A stretch of 64,000 nucleotides of DNA from an uncultured SAR86 cluster bacterium (lineage in GTDB: Bacteria > Pseudomonadota > Gammaproteobacteria > Magnimaribacterales > D2472). Below the pieces are notes generated by a model. The model was not told the origin of the DNA and did not search any database. It was given only the letters and a program-made list of their open reading frames with translations. Both the position numbers and the translations under genes were made by a program. The stretch's first letter is position 1, and each line of letters starts with the position of its first letter. Of this stretch, positions 1 to 9,723 are shown one piece after another. The stretch lies in assembly GCA_902591565.1 (NCBI GenBank), contig CACJBC010000004.1:1-64000 (forward strand), written 5' to 3'.

Positions 1-523
1 CTCTTGGATTTATAAAGAACTATATAAATCTAGAAACTTTGGACCCTTTTTTCATAAATTTGGTGCATTAGTTGGAGCTATTTTTAATGCAATTGATCAA
101 TTTATATTTAGAGGGAATTTACCTATTACTCTTAATCACCCTACTCCTGATCATCAGTGTTTAAGAAAAGCTGATGAGATGCCAAAAATTGATTATCCAA
201 AGGCTGATGGGGTTTATTCATTTGATAAATTATCATCTGTATATCTTTCCAATACCAACCACGAAGAAGACCAACCTTGCCATCTTAAATTGAAAGATCC
301 TTCAATTCCAATATCAGTGAATTTACCTTTATATGATGAACCAGCACAAAGATATTGCCCTGCAGGAGTATATGAAGTTGTTGAAAAGGATAATGAAAAG
401 AAATTCGTTATAAATGCACAAAATTGTGTTCATTGTAAAACTTGTGATATTAAAGACCCTTCACAGAATATTAAATGGATTACTCCAGAAGGTCCTGGAG
501 GACCAAACTATCCAAATATGTAA
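1..523 (+). CDS. Electron transfer flavoprotein-ubiquinone oxidoreductase, C-terminal part (cut by left edge)
   Basis: The reading frame is open from base 2 with no start, so only about 173 C-terminal residues are visible. The end carries the ferredoxin-like 4Fe-4S module typical of ETF-QO: one Cys in RYCPAGVYEV (codon at 356) and three in NCVHCKTCD (codons at 425, 434, 443), followed by the family's usual ending of the type WxxPEGPGGPNY. ETF-QO is an inner-membrane flavoprotein that passes electrons from acyl-CoA and other dehydrogenases, via ETF, to ubiquinone. An internal Met at 179 is not the start, because recognisable ETF-QO sequence continues upstream of it. The DUF885 gene follows after 8 bases. 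Confidence 0.93.
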   Translation, partial: SWIYKELYKSRNFGPFFHKFGALVGAIFNAIDQFIFRGNLPITLNHPTPDHQCLRKADEMPKIDYPKADGVYSFDKLSSVYLSNTNHEEDQPCHLKLKDPSIPISVNLPLYDEPAQRYCPAGVYEVVEKDNEKKFVINAQNCVHCKTCDIKDPSQNIKWITPEGPGGPNYPNM

Positions 524-531
524 TAAATAAT

Positions 532-2331
532 ATGAAATTTTTTAAACAAAAGATTAAATATATAGCTTTTGTAATATTATTTGTTAGCTCATGCCAAACT
601 AATCAAAATAAAATTGTAGAAGCTGATGTTAATGAAATAAGCATTAACGAAAATGAATTATTCGAAGAATATCTTGCTGCTCAGTGGGATAAAGATCTTG
701 AGGACAGACCAATATTTGCTTCACTCATAGGGGATAAAAGATTTAATCAAGACATTACACCTAATAATTTAGAATACTACCAAAAAAGAATTTCTAAACT
801 TCAAGAGAGAAAACAAGAATTAAATGCTTTTAATTTCAGTGAATTAAATTCTGAGAATAAATTAAATTACAAACTTTTAAACCTTAACCTTGATAATTCA
901 TTAGAAGCATCACGCTATCCATCTTATTATATGTCGCTAAATCAAAGAGGTGGAGTTCAAAGTTATTATGAAACAGGAGATAGGCTTGTATACTCATCTA
1001 AGACTGATTATGAAGATTGGTTGATTCGACTATCTAAATATTCAGATAACATAAATAATACAACTAGCAATCTAAAAAAAGGATTAGCTAACGGGTATAC
1101 TCAGCCAAAACTTGTAACCGAACAAGTCATAACTCAAATAGATAATTTATTAAGTAATGATCTAGATAGCCATCCATATTTAAAAATATTTTTATCAGCG
1201 AATGATGAATATTTTATGAATGATGAAAAAAATCAACTTATCAAAGATGCCAAAGAATTAATCATCAATAAAATAATCCCTGCATATCAGGAGCTTAATA
1301 CTTTTTTAAAAAACGATTATTTACCTAAATCTAGAGATTCAATTGGTTTAGATAGCGTTCCAAATGGTAAAGAATGGTATGAATATGTTGCTAGGTATCA
1401 CACAACTACAGATCTTACACCAGATGAAATTCATGCTATTGGTTTAAGTGAAGTAAAAAGAATTAGATCTGAAATGGAGCAAATAATTAAAGATTTAGAA
1501 TGGGAAGGAGATTTTAAATCCTTTTTAAATTATCTGAGAACTAGTCCAAGATTTTATTACGATAATGGAGAAGATTTATTAAATGCATATTTAATAATGG
1601 CAAAAAAAATTGATCCTCTTCTTCCAAAGATTTTTAAAGTTTTTCCCAGGGCACCTTATGGAGTAATACCTATTCCAGAAGAGTCAGCTCCATTTACAAC
1701 AACCGCATATTACAATGGACCAGCTAAAGGTAGACCTGGATATTTTTATGCAAATCTTTATAAGCCTGAATCTCGTCCTAAATATGAAATACCGGTTTTA
1801 ACTGTACATGAGGCAGTTCCTGGTCATCATTTTCAAATATCTTTAGCCCAAGAGTTAGAAAATGTTCCAACTTTCCGAAAATATTTAAGTTTTACAGCTT
1901 TTGTTGAAGGCTGGGGTTTGTATAGTGAAGAACTTGGAGATTTTATAGGAATCTATGATGATCCGTATGATAAATTTGGACAGCTAACATATGATATGTG
2001 GAGAGCTATAAGATTAGTTGTTGATACTGGAATGCACTATAAGGGATGGTCTAGAGATGATGCTATTAATCTCTTTATAGAAAATACAGCCAAATCTAAA
2101 TTAGATATTGAAAATGAAGTTGATAGATATATTGCATGGCCTGGACAAGCTTTGGCATATAAAATTGGACAATTAAAAATATTAGAATTAAGACAAAAGG
2201 CAGAACGAGTATTGGGTGATAAATATGATATTAAAGATTTTCATCATGAAGTTCTCAGGAGAGGTTCAGTTCCTTTAGATATACTTGAAAGCTATATTAA
2301 TGATTGGATATCTGAGACTTTGAATTCTTGA
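532..2331 (+). CDS. DUF885 family lipoprotein, putative metallopeptidase
   Basis: A 599-residue protein of the DUF885 (PF05960) family. I chose the ATG at 532 because it gives a lipoprotein signal: Lys-rich start, hydrophobic stretch, then a lipobox ending in Cys21 (LFVSSC). An in-frame ATG at 475 lies inside the ETF-QO gene and would destroy the signal. The zinc-site-like HEAVPGHH motif is at residues 426-433, and [10 protein letters not shown] about 40 residues later matches the family's second conserved block. The protein is probably anchored on the periplasmic side. No substrate can be read from the sequence. The 3' end overlaps the convergent DUF2256 gene by 35 bases. Confidence 0.9.
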   Translation: MKFFKQKIKYIAFVILFVSSCQTNQNKIVEADVNEISINENELFEEYLAAQWDKDLEDRPIFASLIGDKRFNQDITPNNLEYYQKRISKLQERKQELNAFNFSELNSENKLNYKLLNLNLDNSLEASRYPSYYMSLNQRGGVQSYYETGDRLVYSSKTDYEDWLIRLSKYSDNINNTTSNLKKGLANGYTQPKLVTEQVITQIDNLLSNDLDSHPYLKIFLSANDEYFMNDEKNQLIKDAKELIINKIIPAYQELNTFLKNDYLPKSRDSIGLDSVPNGKEWYEYVARYHTTTDLTPDEIHAIGLSEVKRIRSEMEQIIKDLEWEGDFKSFLNYLRTSPRFYYDNGEDLLNAYLIMAKKIDPLLPKIFKVFPRAPYGVIPIPEESAPFTTTAYYNGPAKGRPGYFYANLYKPESRPKYEIPVLTVHEAVPGHHFQISLAQELENVPTFRKYLSFTAFVEGWGLYSEELGDFIGIYDDPYDKFGQLTYDMWRAIRLVVDTGMHYKGWSRDDAINLFIENTAKSKLDIENEVDRYIAWPGQALAYKIGQLKILELRQKAERVLGDKYDIKDFHHEVLRRGSVPLDILESYINDWISETLNS

Positions 2332-2455
2332 AGTTTCTGCATCTTTCACTGCAATATTTAACATTATCCCAGTTTCTTTCCCACTTTTTGCGCCATGTAT
2401 ATGGCTTATTGCATACAATGCAAATTTTTGTTTCTAATTTAAGTTTCTTATGCAA
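2297..2455 (-). CDS. DUF2256 small zinc-ribbon-like protein, TTG start
   Basis: A 52-residue reading frame. It contains [20 protein letters not shown] and, further on, a YCSERCR block, which is the hallmark pattern of DUF2256 (Cys pairs at residues 12/15 and 34/38 likely bind a metal). No ATG fits. A TTG at 2455 gives the usual basic N-terminus and overlaps the last codons of the DUF1285 gene, suggesting translational coupling. The family is widespread and its function is unknown. The last 35 bases overlap the DUF885 gene on the other strand. Confidence 0.85.
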   Translation of the reverse strand: MHKKLKLETKICIVCNKPYTWRKKWERNWDNVKYCSERCRNFKNSKSQISNH

Positions 2456-2981
2456 TTTTACCTACCGGATAGCTTTTATTACCGCTGTTTATATATAGAA
2501 TGTCATCAACTATATTGTTCTTTTCTAATGCTAAATTAATTAAATTATAATACGTTGATCTATTAAAAAATCCTTTAATATTATCTCTGACATGAACTAA
2601 AGGGATTAAAGTGTCCTCAAAGTTGATAAGTTTAATTGAATTAACTTCATTTATTAAAAAAGAGTATTCAAAGTTTGTAACTAACTCAAGATATTCATCT
2701 TTAAAATTAAAATCTGTAATAACATATGGAGCTATCGCGGTTTTCACAGGCACCTTCTCATGAGGAGTAACCAAATAATATGAATCATAGTCTTTTCTTA
2801 AAACAGTGGAGAAGAGCTTAGTTAGCCTATAATTTTTAATTGGAGAGTTGTTATAAAACCACTCGCCCTCTCTATCTATGAAAAATTCCTGGCCTTCACA
2901 CAAATCTGGATTCCATTTATGAACTGGTGGGAATGTATTGCCATTTGATTTAATGTTATTGGCAATTTTAGAAATACTCAT
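2448..2981 (-). CDS. DUF1285 domain-containing protein
   Basis: A 177-residue soluble protein. [12 protein letters not shown] near the start, [10 protein letters not shown] at about 39-48 and [18 protein letters not shown] at about 56-73 match the DUF1285 (COG3816) family over the expected full length. No signal peptide or membrane segment is visible. The family's function is not known. It starts inside the end of the LysE gene (14-base overlap) and its own end overlaps the TTG start of the DUF2256 gene, so it sits at the distal end of the large envelope operon. Confidence 0.85.
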   Translation of the reverse strand: MSISKIANNIKSNGNTFPPVHKWNPDLCEGQEFFIDREGEWFYNNSPIKNYRLTKLFSTVLRKDYDSYYLVTPHEKVPVKTAIAPYVITDFNFKDEYLELVTNFEYSFLINEVNSIKLINFEDTLIPLVHVRDNIKGFFNRSTYYNLINLALEKNNIVDDILYINSGNKSYPVGKIA

Positions 2982-3603
2982 AAATAGATTTTATAAAAAT
3001 GAATAAACCAATTAAACATAAAATTGCTGACAAAAAATAATTAATTAATTTATTTTTGTGGATATTTATTGTTTTTGATGCGGTAAGTAAAAAAGATAGC
3101 AACATAAACCATAATGCAGAAGTAATTGAAAAATAAATTGGATAAAGGTAAAAAAATATACCCTGAATTGAGTCTATTAGGATAGTAAATAATGAAACAA
3201 AAAATATAAAGGCTTTAACATTAAATATATTTGTGATTAAACCAGAGAAAAAGCTCCCATAAATTGATGAACTATTTTGTAAATTGTTTTGGTTATATTC
3301 AGCTACAGAATAAGATCTAAGCATTGATATGCCTAAATAAAATATATATGAACTACCTATTATGCTTATAGAAAATTTGTATAGGTCATTTTCTAAAATA
3401 AAAAGAGAAATACCATTTATAGCAAGAAAACAATGAACGTATATCCCAACTCCTATACCTATGGATGTAAAAATTCCAGCATTTCTTCCATATAAAGATA
3501 CTTGCCTTATAGTTACAGCAGTGTCTGGTCCTGGGCTTGTTAAAGCAATTAAGTGTGCAATAGATGACCAAATAAACATATTAAAAAATAATATTTGGTT
3601 CAA
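2968..3603 (-). CDS. LysE/RhtB family amino acid exporter
   Basis: A 211-residue integral membrane protein with about six hydrophobic segments. The N-terminal segment ends in LIALTSPGPDTAVTIRQ, the conserved proline-rich loop of LysE/RhtB exporters, and the length is normal for the family. Members export amino acids such as homoserine, threonine or leucine; the substrate here cannot be assigned. Its start lies 23 bases inside the end of murB and its end overlaps DUF1285 by 14 bases, so it is probably cotranscribed with the envelope genes although functionally unrelated. Confidence 0.87.
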   Translation of the reverse strand: MNQILFFNMFIWSSIAHLIALTSPGPDTAVTIRQVSLYGRNAGIFTSIGIGVGIYVHCFLAINGISLFILENDLYKFSISIIGSSYIFYLGISMLRSYSVAEYNQNNLQNSSSIYGSFFSGLITNIFNVKAFIFFVSLFTILIDSIQGIFFYLYPIYFSITSALWFMLLSFLLTASKTINIHKNKLINYFLSAILCLIGLFIFIKSIYEYF

Positions 3604-4576
3604 TTTCTAATTTGATATTAAATGTCTTATAAACTAAGTCTTGAATCTCAGAAGCATAATTTAATACATCATCTTGTGTTGCTTGACCATTAGTTATTAA
3701 TACTAATGAATGGTTTTCAAATAGAGATACATTTTTATGTGTAGAAATTTTATTTTTTATTAATTCTATTAATCTTGCTGCTCCAACTTTCACACGGACT
3801 TGATCATAATTCCAAATTATTAATTCTTCTTTTGAATGACTAGTAAAATTGATTGAATCTATACTAACTATAGGATTTTTAAAAAAACTACCAACATTAT
3901 TAACAATATTTGGGTTTGGTAATGCTTTTGACCTAATAATAGAAATAATATTTGCGACATCTCTAGTTGAATTAGCATTGATATTATTTTCTTTAATATA
4001 ATCTCTAATCGTTTGATAATTGATTGATATATTACTCACCTTATTAGTAATAAAATTTATATTGTATATAAGGCGATTTGAATTTTTTAATGAAGAATTT
4101 CTATATACAAAATCACATTCTGAGTTTGTTAAATTAATTTTTTTAAATTCTGTTAAACAGTAACAATCAATACTTTTTATTAATGATGATACTTCTGCTC
4201 CATAAGCTCCTATATTTTGGATTGGAGATGCTCCAACACTTCCAGGTATATCTATCAAATTCTCAAATCCATTAATATTTTTTGATATACAAAAATTAAC
4301 TAGAGCATTCCAATTATGGGCAGCACCAACTTTTAATATGTTATTTGCTTTATCTTCGATAAGGGTATCAAAATTAGCTCTGATAATAATGCCGTCATAA
4401 TAATTAGGTAAAACCAAGTTTGTTCCTTCACCAACAATATAAATCTTTTCATTATTATTAGATAAAAAATCTTTAAGTTCATCAAAGTCATTTTCACTAT
4501 CAAGTGTTAGTAGGTATTTGCATTTTGAACTTATGCCCAGGGAATTATTTATTGATGAATTTTTTTCAACAATCAT
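3581..4576 (-). CDS. murB: UDP-N-acetylenolpyruvoylglucosamine reductase MurB
   Basis: A 331-residue flavoenzyme that reduces UDP-GlcNAc-enolpyruvate to UDP-MurNAc in peptidoglycan synthesis. The FAD-binding signature GEGTNLVLP is at about 49-57, DIPGSVGASPIQNIGAYG follows at about 109-126, YRNSSLK indicates the type I (E. coli-like) form, and the catalytic-serine block GSFFKNP begins at about 229. Length is close to E. coli MurB. Its ATG overlaps the stop of kdsB by one base (TAATG), so the two are translationally coupled. Confidence 0.96.
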   Translation of the reverse strand: MIVEKNSSINNSLGISSKCKYLLTLDSENDFDELKDFLSNNNEKIYIVGEGTNLVLPNYYDGIIIRANFDTLIEDKANNILKVGAAHNWNALVNFCISKNINGFENLIDIPGSVGASPIQNIGAYGAEVSSLIKSIDCYCLTEFKKINLTNSECDFVYRNSSLKNSNRLIYNINFITNKVSNISINYQTIRDYIKENNINANSTRDVANIISIIRSKALPNPNIVNNVGSFFKNPIVSIDSINFTSHSKEELIIWNYDQVRVKVGAARLIELIKNKISTHKNVSLFENHSLVLITNGQATQDDVLNYASEIQDLVYKTFNIKLEIEPNIIF

Positions 4577-5295
4577 TATATTTTTAGATATTCTTCAGCT
4601 CTTATAACATCTTCTTGTGTATCAATTCCTGGAGGAACCTCTCCTTTATATTGAGACATATATATTGAAAGATTGTTATCTAGGAATCTGAGTTGTTCAA
4701 GCTTATGCTCTAATTCATTCGGTGTTGGTTCTAGATTAATTATTTTAGATAATGTTTTATACGTATAACCATATATTCCAATGTGCCTCATAACACTATC
4801 ATCTAATTCTTTGGTAAGATTTCTTTCAAAGGCTTCAGCATAGCCTCTGCTATTGATAATGACTTTTACACAATTTTTATTTGAAACATCTTCATCATTA
4901 TAAATTGGATGGGAGGCTGATATCACATCACAGTCTTTATTTGTATAGTCATCAATCAATCTGGTAATTAAATCGTGAGGCATAAATGGCTCATCACCTT
5001 GAAGGTTAATTACAAGATCATCATCATTTATGTTTAGCTTTGTTGCAGCTTCAAAAACTCTATCAGTACCAGAAATATGTTTTGGGTTAGTCATAAGAAC
5101 ATTTTTTGTAAATTTTAATACATGTTCAAATATTTCATTTGAGTCTGTAGCTATGTATGTATCTAATTTTAATGAGTTTACGTTTGTATAAACTCTCTCT
5201 ATTAATGAGATTCCAGAAATATTAATAAGCGGTTTTTTTGGAAGCCTAGTAGAGCCAATTCTTGATGGTATAAGAATAAATGTTCTTTTATTCAT
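4576..5295 (-). CDS. kdsB: 3-deoxy-manno-octulosonate cytidylyltransferase KdsB
   Basis: A 239-residue cytosolic enzyme that activates Kdo with CTP for lipopolysaccharide core synthesis. The N-terminal nucleotide-binding block IPSRIGSTRLPKKPL (residues about 9-23), HISGTDRVFEA and the metal-site block NLQGDEPF are all present, and the C-terminal IDTQEDV/RAEEYL end is typical. The start is 2 bases after the end of the msbA-lpxK fusion and the stop overlaps the murB start. The order lpxK-kdsB-murB is the one known from other gammaproteobacteria. Confidence 0.97.
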   Translation of the reverse strand: MNKRTFILIPSRIGSTRLPKKPLINISGISLIERVYTNVNSLKLDTYIATDSNEIFEHVLKFTKNVLMTNPKHISGTDRVFEAATKLNINDDDLVINLQGDEPFMPHDLITRLIDDYTNKDCDVISASHPIYNDEDVSNKNCVKVIINSRGYAEAFERNLTKELDDSVMRHIGIYGYTYKTLSKIINLEPTPNELEHKLEQLRFLDNNLSIYMSQYKGEVPPGIDTQEDVIRAEEYLKI

Positions 5296-5297
5296 AT

Positions 5298-8057
5298 TTA
5301 CTTTAAAGACTTTAACTTTAAATCAAGTTCTGTAATGAACTTTTCAGATACATCAGCCTCAATTGTTAAATACCAAATTTTATTATTATCAAAACTTATA
5401 CATTTTGATGCATCTTTTTCAGTCATAATTATTGGCAAATGATCAAGAAAAGTTAAATCTTCCTCATCAAAGGTATGATGGTCTGGAAATGAATTCCTAG
5501 TAATATCAAAACCTAGTCTAGCTAATAAATCAAAGAATCTACCAGGATTACCTAACCCTGCTACCGCATGAACTTGTTTGTGCATGGGCCAGTCTTTAAT
5601 TAAATAGGATTTTCCAGTTTTTAAATGTATGAATTTAGAAGGACTAATGTTCATAAGATATTCATTATCCTTTGTAGGACCACTATTATTAACAACAAAA
5701 TCAACACTTTTTAATCTAGATTTTGATTCTCTTAAAGGACCAGCTGGAAAAGTAAGATTATTACCAAATCTTCTTTTACCATCTATAACAACTATTTCTA
5801 TATCCCTATTCATATTGTAATGTTGAAGTCCATCATCGGAGATAATGACATCACAATTATGGTTATTTACTATAGTTTTTACTGCTCTAACTCTATTTTT
5901 ATCAATGTAAAAAGGTAAATTTAACTTAGCTAATATTTGTGCTTCATCACCGGTTTGCTTTACAGAAGTTTGGTTAGTAACTTTTAGTGTTTCTCTAAAT
6001 TTACCTCCATAACCTCTACTGACTAGACCTGGTTTATATCCTATCTTGATTAATTCTTGAGCAATATATGCTACTAATGGTGTTTTTCCAGTTCCACCAA
6101 TCGTTAAATTACCAACAATAATAATTGGAATATCAGATTTATAGGATTGAAACTTACCTTGAATATATTTTCTTCTTCTTCTTTTTGTAAGATATTTAAA
6201 TAAAAATGAAAATGGTGTTAGAAGATACAACCATAAACTTTTCTTATACCAACTATCGACAACAAAACTTGCATTATCCTCTTCATCATATTCTGGTACA
6301 TAAATTTGTTTTGATTCCGATATTTCGACCTTTTCAGGTGCAGATTCTTCAAATTTATTTTGATATAAAGATTGATATATTCCTTTATTTGAAAGCAATT
6401 CTTTATGTGTACCTGTCTCAGATAAAATACCTTTATCTAAAACAAGAATTCTAGATGCATTTTCAATTGTTGATAATCTATGTGCAATTACAATAGTTGT
6501 TCTATTTGTAATAAGTTTTTCAAGAGCTTCTTGAACGATTAATTCAGATTCAGTATCTAACGATGATGTGGCTTCATCTAAAATAATTATAGGAGAATCC
6601 TTATAAAATGCTCTAGCAATAGCAAGCCTCTGTCGCTGACCGCCAGATAATAGCACACCATCATCTCCAATTTCAGATTCAAACCCCTCTGGCAATTGTT
6701 CAATAAAATCAATACAGCCTGCTTGCTTAGCAGATTCAATTAACTTTTGAGAATCAATAATGTCATCACCATAAGCAATATTCTTGGCAATAGTATCGTT
6801 AAATAATGATGGTGATTGATTTACTATTGATATAGAAGATCTTAAATATTTGAGAGAGTAATCATTAACTGATATACCATCAATTAATACCTCGCCTTTA
6901 GAATGATTATAAAAACGAGGAATTAGATTAACTATTGTAGATTTACCAGAACCAGATTTACCAACAATAGCAACTGTTTCATTTCTCTCGATTTTAAAAG
7001 ATACATCATCAATTATTAAACCACCAGTATCATATGAAAATGAGACATTCTTAAATTCAATATTACCAAGAATCTGTGATTCTATATTTCCAGAATTATC
7101 TTCATTTTGTTGATCTAATTGATCAAATATCTCATTAGCTGCTGCCAATCCTTTTTGAATAATAATATTAATATTTGATAATTGACGAATTGGTTTAGCC
7201 ATTAATCCGGCTGCAGTAAAAAATGCTACAAAAGTTTCAGCATCAAGAGCAATACCCAGTTGAGAACCAAGTGCAAAAAATGCAACTAGCGATAATGATA
7301 TTGATACTAATATCTGAATTATAGGCGTAGCTAAATTTCCAGTCGCTTCAAGTTTTAAATTTTGATTTTTATTTGATGCATTTGCCTCTAAAAATCTTCT
7401 GTTTTCATATTCTTCTGCATTAAAGCTTTTAATCTCTACATGTCCGTCAACTGCCTCTGATGCTATATGAGTCACATCACCCATGGCTGTTTGTATCTTT
7501 GTTGCTAATTTTTTTAACCTTTTACCAGCTACATAAACTATCAATGCAATCAAGGGAGCAGTAATAATTAATAGAAGAGTTAACTTGAAATTTAAAAACA
7601 TTAAATATGCGAATAAACCTACAAGTAAAAAACCTTCTCTAACAATTGTTTTTACTGCATCTGACGCCGCTGTTGAAACCTGAGTTGTAGTAAAAGTAAT
7701 TCGATTTATCAACTGACCTGATTGATTTGCATCAAAATATGATTTTGGCAAGTCATGTAACTTTTGGAATAATTCAGCCCTTAAATCATGAACAATGCCA
7801 AATCCTACCCTAGACATAAAGTAATTACCTATAAAAAAACCTAGGCCACGAATTACGGCAATAAAAATTAGAGACATTGCTAATATAGTATTTAAACTTT
7901 CATCATCTGAATCTATATAGGTAATAATTCTTCTTATCCACTCTACAGCTGCAATATCAGCTAATGCAAAACTTATAAAACCTAGAACACTGATGATAAA
8001 CGACCATTTATACCTATAGGTATAACTTAGAATACGTCTCAAGATGCCTGTTTTCAT
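5298..8057 (-). CDS. msbA-lpxK: MsbA-LpxK fusion: lipid A export ABC transporter joined to tetraacyldisaccharide 4'-kinase
   Basis: One uninterrupted 919-residue frame. Residues 1 to about 575 are a complete MsbA half-transporter: a six-helix transmembrane domain, Walker A GKSGSGKS at about 366-373, signature LSGGQRQR at about 469 and Walker B ILDEATSSLD at about 490. A short acidic linker follows (about 575-597), then a complete LpxK domain: membrane-associated helix with SLWLYLLTPFSFLFKYL, then VGNLTIGGTGKTP with its P-loop near 653-659, SRGYGG and SDDGLQH. MsbA flips lipid A across the inner membrane and LpxK phosphorylates its 4' position on the cytoplasmic face. There is no ATG, GTG or TTG in frame near the expected LpxK start, so the kinase cannot be made separately. 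exbD overlaps the start by 4 bases. Confidence 0.93.
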   Translation of the reverse strand: MKTGILRRILSYTYRYKWSFIISVLGFISFALADIAAVEWIRRIITYIDSDDESLNTILAMSLIFIAVIRGLGFFIGNYFMSRVGFGIVHDLRAELFQKLHDLPKSYFDANQSGQLINRITFTTTQVSTAASDAVKTIVREGFLLVGLFAYLMFLNFKLTLLLIITAPLIALIVYVAGKRLKKLATKIQTAMGDVTHIASEAVDGHVEIKSFNAEEYENRRFLEANASNKNQNLKLEATGNLATPIIQILVSISLSLVAFFALGSQLGIALDAETFVAFFTAAGLMAKPIRQLSNINIIIQKGLAAANEIFDQLDQQNEDNSGNIESQILGNIEFKNVSFSYDTGGLIIDDVSFKIERNETVAIVGKSGSGKSTIVNLIPRFYNHSKGEVLIDGISVNDYSLKYLRSSISIVNQSPSLFNDTIAKNIAYGDDIIDSQKLIESAKQAGCIDFIEQLPEGFESEIGDDGVLLSGGQRQRLAIARAFYKDSPIIILDEATSSLDTESELIVQEALEKLITNRTTIVIAHRLSTIENASRILVLDKGILSETGTHKELLSNKGIYQSLYQNKFEESAPEKVEISESKQIYVPEYDEEDNASFVVDSWYKKSLWLYLLTPFSFLFKYLTKRRRRKYIQGKFQSYKSDIPIIIVGNLTIGGTGKTPLVAYIAQELIKIGYKPGLVSRGYGGKFRETLKVTNQTSVKQTGDEAQILAKLNLPFYIDKNRVRAVKTIVNNHNCDVIISDDGLQHYNMNRDIEIVVIDGKRRFGNNLTFPAGPLRESKSRLKSVDFVVNNSGPTKDNEYLMNISPSKFIHLKTGKSYLIKDWPMHKQVHAVAGLGNPGRFFDLLARLGFDITRNSFPDHHTFDEEDLTFLDHLPIIMTEKDASKCISFDNNKIWYLTIEADVSEKFITELDLKLKSLK

Positions 8058-8458
8058 TTTTCTATAGTTCTTATTTGAACTTCATTAAATCCATTTTTAT
8101 TAAGAATATCCATTATACCTACTATCCATACATGAAGAGCTGCGGCTTCGGCACTTAATACTACTGAATCTGAGTTATTGTTTAAGCTAAAAATAGCTTG
8201 TTCAATTTTATCGGTATCATTAATGTTATATATGGTTCCATTTATATAAACATTTCCACTAGAAGTTACAGATATTTCATTATTAATATCGACAAGGTTA
8301 TATTCAAAAGATTCGGTTTTAGGAAGTTCTAATGATAAAAATTGTGAGTCTCCAACCTTAGACGTTACAACAAAAAAAATCACTAATAAAAACACAATAT
8401 CTATTAATGGAGTTATTTCTATTGAAAATGCAGATTTTTCTTGATTGATAAATTTCAT
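8054..8458 (-). CDS. exbD: ExbD/TolR biopolymer transport protein
   Basis: A 134-residue protein with one N-terminal membrane segment and a periplasmic domain. The proton-pathway aspartate is Asp20 in TPLIDIVFLLVIFFVV, and the length is normal for ExbD. With ExbB it uses proton flow to energise TonB and thus TonB-dependent receptors such as the three in this window. ATGA overlaps link it to exbB upstream (4 bases) and to msbA-lpxK downstream (4 bases). No tonB gene is present in the window. A TolR role is less likely because tolA and tolB are absent here. Confidence 0.92.
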   Translation of the reverse strand: MKFINQEKSAFSIEITPLIDIVFLLVIFFVVTSKVGDSQFLSLELPKTESFEYNLVDINNEISVTSSGNVYINGTIYNINDTDKIEQAIFSLNNNSDSVVLSAEAAALHVWIVGIMDILNKNGFNEVQIRTIEK

Positions 8459-9054
8459 TTATTTATGACATCAATAAATCTAGAAACTTCAATTTGAAGT
8501 GAAATTAAAAGGAATGAAACTTTTTGTTCAAAGTATTTATGAAGTACAAGACCTGGAACAGCTATAAATAAACCAAATGCGGTAGTAATCAAGGCCTGGG
8601 ATATACCTGACGCTAGCGCATCTGGATTTACCCCTGTTGCCTCACTTAAGCCTGTAAATGCAGTAATCATTCCTATAACAGTACCCAAAAGACCTAATAG
8701 TGGACTTATAGTTGCAATAGTTCCAAGCATGTTTAAATTTCTATCTAATAGATATTTTACTTCTATAGCTTTTTCTTCAATTTTTGATTCTAAATTTTCT
8801 CTTGGAAGGTCTTTATATTTAATACAGGATACAAGCAGGAAACCTAGCGAAGATAGTTCAGCAATTTCTTCAGCTTGTTTAGTGCTTATTAAATTTTTAT
8901 TAAATAGGTTAACTATTTGATTAGTTAATCCATTTGGGGAGACAAGCCTAACTTGCAAGAACCACAACCTTTCAATTGAAATAGTTATGATTAGTATGCT
9001 ACATGCAAGTAAAGGCCACATAAAGGGCCCACCTGCAATAATAAACTCCGTCAT
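8455..9054 (-). CDS. exbB: MotA/TolQ/ExbB proton channel family protein
   Basis: A 199-residue membrane protein with three hydrophobic segments. The conserved block LGTIATISPLLGLLGTVIGMITAF (about residues 110-133; shown here only to locate it) and the last segment with ALITTAFGLFIAVPG match ExbB/TolQ. It forms the channel that pairs with ExbD. It starts directly after the stop of lolD (TAAATG) and overlaps exbD by 4 bases, so the lol, exb and lipid A genes form one operon, an order seen in Pseudomonas-type genomes. Confidence 0.92.
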   Translation of the reverse strand: MTEFIIAGGPFMWPLLACSILIITISIERLWFLQVRLVSPNGLTNQIVNLFNKNLISTKQAEEIAELSSLGFLLVSCIKYKDLPRENLESKIEEKAIEVKYLLDRNLNMLGTIATISPLLGLLGTVIGMITAFTGLSEATGVNPDALASGISQALITTAFGLFIAVPGLVLHKYFEQKVSFLLISLQIEVSRFIDVINK

Positions 9055-9723
9055 TTATGCCTCAGTAAGATTCATATCTTGAATTTTATAGATTTTATCA
9101 AAATTTCTTATGAAGTTACTATCATGAGTGGCAGTAATTAGAGCAATATTATATTTACGAGAAATATCCAATAGTAACTTTTGAATAATTTCTGCATTAT
9201 CTTCGTCTAAATTACCTGTTGGCTCATCCAAAAAAATAAAATTAGGTTTATTAATTAAAGCTCTAGCAATGGCAACTCTTTGTTTTTCACCTCCTGATAA
9301 CCTCCAAGGATGATGATTTAATCTATGAGAAAGACCAACCTCATCAATAATGTTTAAAACTTCTGATTTATTTGTTGATCTGTTTAAAATTTCGAGTGGT
9401 ATAAGTACATTTTCCATTACTGTTAAATCTTCAAGTAAATGATGGAACTGATAAACAAAGCCAAAATTCTTTAATCTTAAAGAACTTAATTCACTATTAT
9501 TTAAAGATTCTATTGATGTGTCATCATATTTAATTAAACCAGAAGATGGTGTATCTAAAGATGCTAGTACTTGAAGAAGTGTTGATTTTCCTGCACCTGA
9601 TCTTCCAGAAAGAGCAACCAAATCACCTCTTTTTATAGAAATATTAATTTTATTTAAAACTTCAATTTCAATACCATCAATAAAAAAAGATTTACTTAAA
9701 TTAATTGATTGTATTTTATTCAT
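9055..9723 (-). CDS. lolD: Lipoprotein-releasing ABC transporter ATP-binding protein LolD
   Basis: A 222-residue ATPase with Walker A GRSGAGKST, the LolD-typical FGFVYQFHHLLEDLTVMENV block, signature LSGGEKQR and Walker B FIFLDEPTGNLD. It powers extraction of lipoproteins from the inner membrane for hand-over to LolA, whose gene is at 51818. I chose the ATG at 9723 because MNKIQ aligns with E. coli LolD and gives an 8-base overlap with the permease stop. An ATG at 9738 would add five residues. Confidence 0.94.
   Translation of the reverse strand: MNKIQSINLSKSFFIDGIEIEVLNKINISIKRGDLVALSGRSGAGKSTLLQVLASLDTPSSGLIKYDDTSIESLNNSELSSLRLKNFGFVYQFHHLLEDLTVMENVLIPLEILNRSTNKSEVLNIIDEVGLSHRLNHHPWRLSGGEKQRVAIARALINKPNFIFLDEPTGNLDEDNAEIIQKLLLDISRKYNIALITATHDSNFIRNFDKIYKIQDMNLTEA

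Noticed and set aside
475-531. In-frame upstream ATG extension of the DUF885 gene
   Set aside because: It overlaps ETF-QO coding sequence and would place 19 residues before a good lipoprotein signal peptide starting at 532.
6240-6345. Frameshift or assembly join between msbA and lpxK
   Set aside because: The frame is open throughout, the linker has normal codon use, both domains are complete, and no alternative start with its own stop overlap exists. Read support was not available to me.
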